This document shows positions 56,603-64,000 of a DNA stretch of 64,000 nt, in pieces. Within the stretch, counting starts at the first letter, position 1. Each line of letters begins with the position of its first letter. This stretch comes from Liolophura sinensis. Its lineage: Eukaryota > Mollusca > Polyplacophora > Chitonida > Chitonidae. The position numbers and the translations under genes were made by a program. The notes beneath the pieces are model-generated. The model was not told the origin of the DNA. It worked only from the letters and a program-made list of their open reading frames with translations, and did not search any database. The stretch is from contig NC_088297.1 in assembly GCF_032854445.1 (NCBI RefSeq), positions 1,776,639-1,840,638 of the forward strand, written 5' to 3'.

Positions 56603-59194
56603 TAGCCGTTATGTGCGTTATGTAGGTCGGCCGGATACTCCAGGTCGACCTCGAGGATGTAACCAGAAGGACTGTGGTGGGGATGGGTAGCAATCGTTTC
56701 AACGAGACGCTGTGCGTCATCTACCCACTGAAAGCAGCCCGTCGGAAGAAACTGACTCATAGCAAAGCCATATTGATTATTGGCTTCTAGGTATTGGATA
56801 TAGCTGTTTGGACTTTCGGGGTTGTATCCCTCCACCTGCGGATTATTGGATTTGGCGTATCGCTTACTTAGCATGGAGATTCTTCCCCGCAACCCCTTCT
56901 CAATGAAGAGATGTTGGTCATAGTCGGTCAACAGCTCCAGCTCTACCCCGGTCTTCTTGAACAGCGCATCCCAGAAGAGACCTGGGCTCGTAAAGTAGTG
57001 AGCAGGGTCCAATCCATACTGCCGTAAACAAGTCTTCCAGAAGGCCTCAAACAGGTCTGTGTAGTCTCCCAGATTGGTGCAGTCAAATACCTTCCATACC
57101 TGTTGAGCGTGGATGTAGTCCTCATCGCTAATGCCTCCGACTTTGAGCTTACTGTAGAAAGCCTCTTTGGGTGGGAGGCTGGACTCGTCGAAGCGCTCCC
57201 AGGAGTCCATATACTCATAGGGGTAGACACCCTTGCGCAGGAGTAGCTTTCGTTTTTCTTCGTCGGGCTCATACCGGGCTGTGATGTGGAAAGCCTCAGG
57301 TTTGTTGGCCTCTACCAGATTGTCAAGGGAAGTCGGTAAGAATTGAACAATGTCGATGAAGCGGAGCTGCCTCAGCGAGAAGATTTACTTTTCCGTGTTG
57401 TTGGGGATGCAGGAGATGCGGCCCTCCACCTTACTTATGGCTTGCATCAGGAGGTGCCCGTCGTAGCCCCGTAGGTTGTGGAAGACTACTGGTATGGCTG
57501 TCTAGAGACCCAGCCGCAACTTTAGGTTGCATACGTTATGGGCCGCGCATCTGTACTTGCCTGTGATATGGCAGTGGTCGCGCACAGAATCGGCGCCTAG
57601 AGGCTTCTCACACACGTGATAGGCTGTGGTGTTGTTGTGGGCCTGCCAGTTATGGGGAGTCATCCTCATGGCTATAGGGTTGGCTAGAACATTTTTGATT
57701 TCCCGCTCCTCCTGTTGGAGAGCTCTGAGGAAGTGTTCCGTCGCGTTAGGGCCTCTGTATTCCACGGGGCGTTTTGTGTGGCCGTCACAACGCACCACAA
57801 CATACCAGTAACTGCAGGACTCGTGGTGCTGAGTCTTTTGAGTGCTGCTCTCTGTAGGTGACGGCGGCGGGCCTTCAACCTTTCTGGTCAGAGCCTCGAA
57901 GTCGGCATATATGATGAACGGCGCCGGTAGCTGTTTGTGGTGGTTCTGGAAAGAGAACTTGTTTTCCCCCTCCTGGGGCATTTCCACCCTCACCGCCCTC
58001 TGGCCAATCCCTCGGCATTCCGGCTTATGCGCCTCGAGCAGTTCCTCCATTTTGTAGCCGTGTAGACAGCGCTCGCAGAAGTGTTTGCGATTTGGCGCCT
58101 AACTTTCTTGGTATAGGAGCCGATTAAGGTTTTTTATCCACGTATAATGGAATTTGCCTGCCTTCTCAATCAGCAGCAGATTGATTCTGGGCGTGTCGCC
58201 GGACTGCTTGCTGAGGCGGTGCACAATCACGCCCTTGTCCCACCCGAACACGTTGATGGCGAGGTCGTTCTTTTCCTCCACTTTAGGGATCTGAGAGGTG
58301 GGTGTGGGGGCGTCGCCCCCCCCCCCCCCCCCAAAAGTCAAGACAATCCTTGGTGGGATACTTTGTTGGTCTGTGAGGGTCCCGGGCGGCTGGAAATAAG
58401 GCAGACCGGAGTGCCCATCGGAGGCAGTCGTCGTCTTTGTTCTTCACGTTGATGACTGCTTTCTTGTTACTCACGGCTGCAGGTAGGGTGATGTAGGACC
58501 CACTTCTCAGCGGCTGATACCTTGCAATGTCAAGCCAGAGTGTTTGCACGCCATTTACAGCTTACCCTGACCCTCGCTGCGTCCATTTTTCTAGCGCCTC
58601 CTGGATGGTGGGGAAGGCCTTATCTAGAGCCCCGTCAATGTCACCAACCTCTAAGAGGGCCTCCTGTTTGCTGTGGAGTACTGGGCTGGTATACTCTTGA
58701 CTGCCATCGGCGTGGGCCTTTCGCAGCTAAACCCTGAGGCCTAGTTGGAACTTAACCCCGTTGAGTGCCAGGATCTCTTCTTCCAGCTTCTGGCGAATAA
58801 TGACTCGAATTTCTTCTAAGAAGGCTACTGCGTCCGTCCAAACACCTTCGGGTGCGCACATCTGCCAGACCCGGACGAGATTCCTTATAACCCTGCCGGT
58901 GTTAATGAATTCTAGTTTCTTTTCGGCTAGCAATTTATCCAACTCCTCGTTACTGAGGAGGTTCTTGACGTCTTGCTTCAACTCCTCGTTTCTTCGGGAG
59001 TTCTTGCTCTCTTGCAGCCGCTTCCACTCACCCACATCCGTTTTATACCTGTCGAGGATCCCCTGCAATTCTTCCAAGGCATTGCGGGACCGTGGGTACT
59101 TGGGCCGCACACCTAGGAGCGTCTCAAACTCCTCCCGTAGTGCTCGCGCTTTTTGATGGTGCGTCATTGTACGAGTCGATGTAACTATGCACAC
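56603..59194 (-). pseudogene. Polinton DNA polymerase B, copy B (lacks C-terminus)
   Basis: Contains the coiled coil (59194-58727), the N-terminal block with VINVKNKDDDCLRWALRSA near 58.45 kb, an exonuclease with FIIYADFEAL near 57.9 kb, a Cys/His zinc segment (VRDHCHITGKYRCAAHNVC), a middle domain (YEYMDSWERF) and palm motif A YLEANNQYG near 56.8 kb. It stops at the duplication junction, so motif C and the thumb are missing. TAGs at 58727, 58099 and 57502 and a TAA near 57387 interrupt it. The first Cys of the usual C-x-x-C (here YHVC) is replaced. Confidence 0.9.
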
Positions 59195-59480
59195 GACTCT
59201 CTAATTGTAAATTTCGATAGCCGCCAACCGTTTAAACTCGTCCAAGAAAGCCTTGCGCCTCCACTTCCTTTCATGCGTCTGGACCCAATTATGTCCGCAC
59301 ACCTAGGAGCGTCTCAAACTCCTCCCGTAGTGCTCGTGCTTTTTGATGATGTTTCATTGTACGCGCTGTTATACCAACATTATCGTTATACATATTGACA
59401 GTGATTCTCTAATAGGAAATTTCGATAGCCACCAGCCGTTTGAACTCGTCCAAGAAAGCCTTGCGTCTCCGCTGCCTTTC
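59110..59480 (-). repeat. local duplication at polymerase 5' end
   Basis: The segment from acctaggagcgtctcaaact to the Cys-rich gene's C-terminal codons occurs twice, offset 190 bp at one end (59111/59301) and 208 bp at the other (59211/59419). It duplicates the polymerase start and the end of the adjacent gene. Confidence 0.9.
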
Positions 59481-59726
59481 ACACGTCTGGACATTATTAT
59501 ATCCGCAAGCCATGCAAAGCCGAAATCGGTTTTTAACGCCCCGACCACAGCTAATACATGGCTGGGTGCCAAGACCCTGCCGCAGACGGTATAGGTGGCC
59601 CCCGCAGTACTCCCCCAGACAACTCTTACCACAGTGCTCCGTGTAGCCGATGAGAAGCCACCGGCAATTATTGTAACCCTCTCGCATGTTGTATACATGC
59701 TTGGTGTAGAAGCATACCTGGTGCAA
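59409..59726 (-). CDS. Polinton small Cys-rich protein, copy B
   Basis: Same protein type as at 56120-56398, with CGKSCLGEYCGGH, CISCGRGVK, CMACGY and the same basic tail. The N-terminal 14 residues differ. Here the CISCGR spacing is intact, whereas copy A has CISCRP. Confidence 0.65.
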   Translation of the reverse strand: MHQVCFYTKHVYNMREGYNNCRWLLIGYTEHCGKSCLGEYCGGHLYRLRQGLGTQPCISCGRGVKNRFRLCMACGYNNVQTCERQRRRKAFLDEFKRLVAIEISY

Positions 59727-59929
59727 TTGGTATGTCTAATAGAACCCAAGAAGGGGCTCGGGGCCTCTATTTGTTTTGGGGATGGCCCCAAGGGGAGGGG
59801 GCCGGGCGCCAGAACCTATACTCTGTATACTACTAGTGGCACTACTGTACAAGGGGGAGTACTGTACGAGGGGGGCTACTGTTCAAGGGGAACTCCGAGG
59901 AACAGAGCTCGGTAAATGGCCTGAGATCT

Positions 59930-60020
59930 GCTCGAATTTGTCCGATCATAACGCTGGTCCCTGTTGTATAACTGAAACTTTTCCTGAGTGCAGCGCGAAA
60001 CGCCAATAAAGCAAAACAAG
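59930..60020 (+). mobile_element. SINE tail remnant
   Basis: taactgaaacttttcctgag and gcgaaacgccaataaag words at the right edge of the Polinton. Confidence 0.6.
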
Positions 60021-60029
60021 TCAAATGAA

Positions 60030-60306
60030 TAAGGAGCCTCTGTGGCTCAGTTGGATAGCGCACTAGCGCAGCGTAATGACCCATCAGTCTCTCACCAATG
60101 CGGTCGCTATGAGTTCAAGTCCAGCTCATACTGGCTTCCTCTCCGGCCGTACGTGGGAAGTTCTGTCAGCTACCTGCCGATGGTCGTGGGTTTCCCCCGG
60201 GCTCTGCCCGGTTTCCATTTACCATAATGCTGGCCTCCGTCGTATAAGACAAATATTTTTGAGTACGGCGTAAGACACCAATAAAAAAAAAACCAAATAA
60301 ATAAAA
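60030..60306 (+). mobile_element. full-length SINE
   Basis: Complete plus-strand copy with head (agcctctgtggctcagttgg), B-box gttcaagtcc, body and an A-rich/AAATA tail. Confidence 0.93.
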
Positions 60307-62570
60307 TTACTGTATAAAGGCAAAATGTACAGGTGATGATTTAATCGCCTTCACTTCTGTCATATCGCAGTTTTACGATCTTTAATTGCTTGTATACCAG
60401 CAGCTTTTAACTATAAAAAACTGTACTTCGAAATTCTAATATTTGCTGTTTACTTTAAATATAGAATAGATAATCGCGCTGTCCTCGTGGGAAGAACGCT
60501 TTGTCTGTCCAACCGAACAGAGAGGGAAAATAGGGGGATTGCCTTGAAAACTAGGAGAGCAAATAGATCAGTTGTATCAACACATACAGCACGCGTCTCA
60601 ATGAGAGCAATGAGATTGCATTGACTCGTTGTTTGTGTTAACCGATGGCTGCCTTGTAACTTACGCAAGAAAACGGGAGTTGGTTTGCACTTTGACAACT
60701 AAGTCGCGTTCAGGTACAAACAGGACCTGCATTGCACAATTAGATTTCTCGAATATCACGACTTCTTTCATATGCCATTCTTGTAGCTTGCATGAGTCTA
60801 CATACACGATTTATTTACCCAGACTGAAAACGTTCTTGTTATATACCTTCAGAGTTTGATATAATTTCAGAGCGAATTAGGAGATGCGGAAAATCCCTTT
60901 AATTTCAAGTATTTATTGAACGTACATTTGATATCACTTTGACCTATTTTATCAATGCCGTCCTGGACATATACTGTAGTTGAGTTATAAAATAACAATA
61001 TACAAACACCAAATGTACCAGTCTACAGGTATCATTGATAAATTGGATACAAAATACAAAAGCAATCTAAATATCTTCTCCCTGGTGTGAACATCATATG
61101 GCTAACCTTTGATCAGACAGACGGTGTGTTGAGACCTTGACTTTTAGCCTTTGACCAGCCAGCTTGTGTGTTCAGCCACAGGCGTATAGCGTTTGACCAG
61201 TCAGCTGATGTTTTCAGCCGCAGGCGTCTAGCCTACGCTATGTGATTAACTGAGGCTGTCGTTCCCCATGTCTTTATACGTCTATGATTTTGTCCTCGCT
61301 CCTCTTCACACCCTCACCCCACCCAAATCTGAAAGCTCTGAGTTTGAGTCAATGTAACCCTGGACCCTGACCTCAATGGCTGAGGCCCTGACAACCCCCT
61401 CCAACAACTGCTGTTACACACACACACTTTCCACTTTTAATAGTAAATAGTCTACCACTGAAGGAATGTATAACACATCAAAGCCAGTCAACGTGAATCC
61501 TTTTAGCTTTGACTCTATGATATTTCGTTTTGTTGGTTTAACAAATTTTTAAAGCTTTGTATTATTACTTGCAAACACATCCTTCCATCTGTTTTTGACA
61601 CGAATACGTTTTATTGTCGTTAATGTCGAATATCTAGTACATTCCTGTATTTAAGAAATAATGATCTTGCGAAAAGTGTCTAAATGTTACTTTAGGGTGA
61701 ACAAAAGTGGAAGCGGTTTTTTTTTTGTTTCTTTAGTACTTGTATGCGTTTAAGCCCAGCGAATATCATTGCTTTTACTGAAAATGGAATGAGGAGTAAC
61801 GCTGTCACGACATGTGGTAGTGAAACACCTGATGTTCATCAATTATCCAGTACGTTTCAACAATAGCCACATACTGCTCTGCAAATAGACTCGCCGGTTT
61901 CATTTATGTCATCTCACGAGCTTTCTGCACGCGCAAAGACACCTTATCTAGAGAGTTTTAGCTTTATCACGTCCCTTTGTTGTAAGAGCAAATAGCCTAA
62001 ATGACACCTATGAAAGCAGGTCAAAAAGGGAGACAGAGAACGGAGAATTATTGAGAGTTTTGGGTGCTTTCGCCGTGTATTACTTTAGTAGGCCTTTTGT
62101 GCTGAATTTTGGTGTCTTTATAGCCTCTGGCTTTGTTACATCTCCACCGAGCACTTGTTCAGTCCGAGCTTGTATATTTGATTCGTGCTCTTGTGTACAC
62201 AGTGTTTATTAGTACACGGACCCTGTCTGTGGAATTTTGTGTATATTTCGTCATACACTCAGTTATACTGTGGATTTTCCCTCTTGTGAATTTGCCTCTG
62301 AGCATTTATGTCTGTGTGGTATATATTGTGTAATATATGCGTCCGTTTGGACTTGACACCGTAAGTACTTTAGTATTTGTATAGATATTGCTATCCTTCC
62401 TTGTTAGACTTAAGTACTTTAATATTTGCAAAAGTCTTATTATCTGTTCTTGTTAAGGCTAATAAATTGTTGTAAAATAAAATCTGCTGGTTTTGGTTAC
62501 TTTTTTGTGCGGCTAAACTGTCGTGTATTTCGAACAAGCCATCTATTTATAATGCAGACAGTTTGAGTCG
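60307..62570. other. non-coding stretch
   Basis: No gene recognised. Two isolated units of the 87-bp minisatellite lie at about 61130-61240. The rest is AT-rich with short uninformative frames. Confidence 0.5.
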
Positions 62571-62574
62571 TAAC

Positions 62575-63190
62575 ATTAGCCGCAGGCGTCTAGACTGTGT
62601 TCAGCCACAAGTTGGTGTGTTCGGCCTAGACTTCTAGCGTTTGACCAGTCTACTGGTGTGTTTAGCCGCAGGCGTCTAAACTGTGTTCAGCCACAAGTTG
62701 GTGTGTTCAACCTCCCCCTGTGTTCAGCCACAAGCTAGTTTCTTGAGTATTTGACCACCCAGCTGATGTGTTTAGCCGCAGGCGGTCTAGACTTTGTTCA
62801 GCCACAAGTTGGTGTTTTTGGCCAGGACCTCTAGCCTTTGACCATCCAGCTGATGTGTTTAGCCGCAGACGTCTAGACTGTGTTCAACCACAAGTTGGTG
62901 TGTTCGGCCTAGACCTCTAGCTTTTGACCAGTTTGCAGGTGTGTTTATCCGCAGGCGTCTAGACTGTGTTCAGCCACAAGTCGGTGTGTTCGGCTTAGAC
63001 CTCTAGCGTTTAACCAGTCTGCTGGTGTGTTTAGCCGCAGGCGTCTAGACTGTGTTCAGCTACAAGTTGGTGTGTTCAGCCTCAGGGGTGTATTCTGTGT
63101 GCAGCCACAAGTTAGTTTCTTGAGTCTTTGACCAGTCTGCTGGTGTGTTTAGCCCCAGGCGTGTTCAGCCACAAGTTGGGGAGTTAATCT
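62575..63190. repeat. 87-bp minisatellite
   Basis: The word ttagccgcaggcgtctagac and near variants recur at about 62576, 62664, 62770, 62857, 62944, 63030 and 63148, mostly 86-88 bp apart with two longer units. Each unit pairs it with ttcagccacaagttggtgtg and tgaccagtctgctggtgtgt. Confidence 0.95.
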
Positions 63191-63455
63191 TCAGACGCTT
63201 AAGGACTAGCCCTTGGACAATAAGCTCTTGGTGGAAAATGAAAATGACAACAGTTGCTGAACTACATTACCACGGCAGGGGCTTTTCTTTTGATGTTCTT
63301 TATACCGTAAACCTTATGTTCATGTATGTAGCAAAGGTTATATGTCGATAAAATAGAACATGTGGGTGTAATAAAACTGATTTAACTGGCAGACATTCGG
63401 TGGCATTTATATACAGAAATAGCCAATTGGTTTACATTTGTTAAATGTGAAAAAA

Positions 63456-63673
63456 ATATTTATTTATTTATTTATTTGATTGGTGTTTTACTCCGTACTC
63501 CAGAATATTTCACTTATACGACGGCGGCCAGCATGATGATGAGGGAAAATCGGGCACAGCCCGGGGGAAACCCACGACCATCCGCAGGTTGCTGCAAGGC
63601 CTTCCCACGTACGGCCGGAGAGGAAGCCAGCATGAGCTGGACTTGAACTCACAGCGACCGCATTGGTGAGAGA
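63456..63673 (-). mobile_element. SINE, lacking the distal head
   Basis: AAATA tail, body and B-box region in antisense, stopping at cattggtgagaga. It closely matches the family consensus (tacgacggcggccagcat). Confidence 0.9.
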
Positions 63674-64000
63674 GATATGAAAAAAGAAAGGGAAACCTAA
63701 GTCAGTTTTTCATCTTCATCGATGTGTTAAACCCTGGTTTAAATTTAACACCGCTTTGAATAAAATAAAATCACTCCCAGGAAAGAGTTCACCCACTGTT
63801 GAGTGCCTGAACCCCGGTTTTGTGGCTAACACACTTTTTAACAATCGGGTCAATTATTGAATTGGCTTTGGTGATTTTCATTCTGCTATTCGGATATCCG
63901 CATTACTCTCTCCCCAAGACCGTTCTCGGTAGTTTGTGTGAATAAAATATTTTTTTTTCTTGAATACAAAAGTGTTTTGGTCATGAACGAAACTGTCTTG
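63674..64000. other. non-coding, nothing recognised
   Basis: AT-rich sequence with repeated aaccc(t/c)ggtttaa/tgtgg words at about 63731 and 63812; no gene. Confidence 0.4.

Larger units (their letters stand above)
44041..59836. mobile_element. endogenous Polinton/Maverick (adintovirus-like) element, decayed
   Basis: A 15.8-kb GC-richer block, dense with overlapping genes on both strands. The diagnostic set is present: double-jelly-roll major capsid protein, packaging ATPase, retroviral-type integrase and protein-primed DNA polymerase, plus conserved small genes of this group. Polintons are self-synthesising transposons that also encode virion proteins. The limits are approximate, as terminal inverted repeats and the 6-bp target duplication were not found. 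Frameshifts and stops affect most genes. Confidence 0.93.
56603..59836 (-). repeat. tandem duplication unit B (polymerase end of element)
   Basis: Begins gggtagccgttatgtgcg and ends cagaacctatactctgtatactactag. Gene order within it (polymerase middle, N-terminal block, coiled coil, Cys-rich protein) is the same as in unit A. Confidence 0.9.

Noticed and set aside
44041-59836. Genuine alternative genetic code with TAG as sense
   Set aside because: Frameshifts, lost catalytic residues and CAG/AAG at the matching sites in the sister copy fit decay better. Kept only as a testable alternative.
60450-60860. Overlapping plus and minus frames of about 80 codons
   Set aside because: No family, no splice context, typical chance frames.
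62133-62333. 66-codon hydrophobic plus-strand frame
   Set aside because: T-rich sequence gives hydrophobic codons by composition; no start context or homology evident.

Overview
This is a nuclear genome window from a metazoan, most likely a lophotrochozoan and probably a mollusc. Spliced GT-AG exons lie among long AT-rich introns. A tRNA-derived SINE occurs more than 25 times, and its 3' tail has the gtgaaatattcttgag / acggcgtaaaacacc form I associate with molluscan SINEs. The other repeats are a LINE with a (CATT)n tail, a Ty3/gypsy relict and a Polinton/Maverick. The species call is inference; the repeats and exons are seen directly.

Region 1 (about 6.3-31.7 kb, minus strand) holds one host gene. 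I can assemble 19 exons, and every junction but two agrees in splice phase. It encodes a reprolysin-type (M12B, ADAM/ADAMTS-like) zinc metalloprotease: signal peptide, prodomain, furin-type RRVRR site, catalytic domain with HELGHSLGAVHD and a Met-turn, ADAMTS-like Cys-rich region, three six-Cys PLAC-like modules, a Thr/Pro mucin stalk built from a minisatellite, a transmembrane helix and a cytoplasmic tail. The introns carry SINEs, a 160-bp dimeric satellite, an 18-19 bp repeat array and microsatellites.

Region 2 (34.2-42.4 kb) is a nest of retroelements. A decayed minus-strand Ty3/gypsy relict has gag, then protease, then integrase with no reverse transcriptase between them (Gmr1-like order). 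It was split by a 5.95-kb plus-strand LINE (CCHC ORF1; endonuclease, reverse transcriptase and RNase H in ORF2) flanked by a 12-bp target-site duplication, and also by a full-length SINE.

Region 3 (about 44.0-59.8 kb) is a GC-richer, gene-dense Polinton/Maverick (adintovirus-like) element. It has a double-jelly-roll major capsid protein, packaging ATPase, retroviral-type integrase, protein-primed family B DNA polymerase and about ten small conserved genes, many overlapping or nearly abutting. Nearly every long frame is broken by frameshifts or stops, ten of which are TAG. The polymerase end is tandemly duplicated, and catalytic residues of the polymerase and ATPase are changed. It reads as a dead, rearranged endogenous copy.

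Region 4 (59.8-64 kb) is non-coding: SINE copies and an 87-bp minisatellite. Region 1-6.3 kb is mostly non-coding, with (TA)n tracts, SINE fragments and one weak exon candidate.
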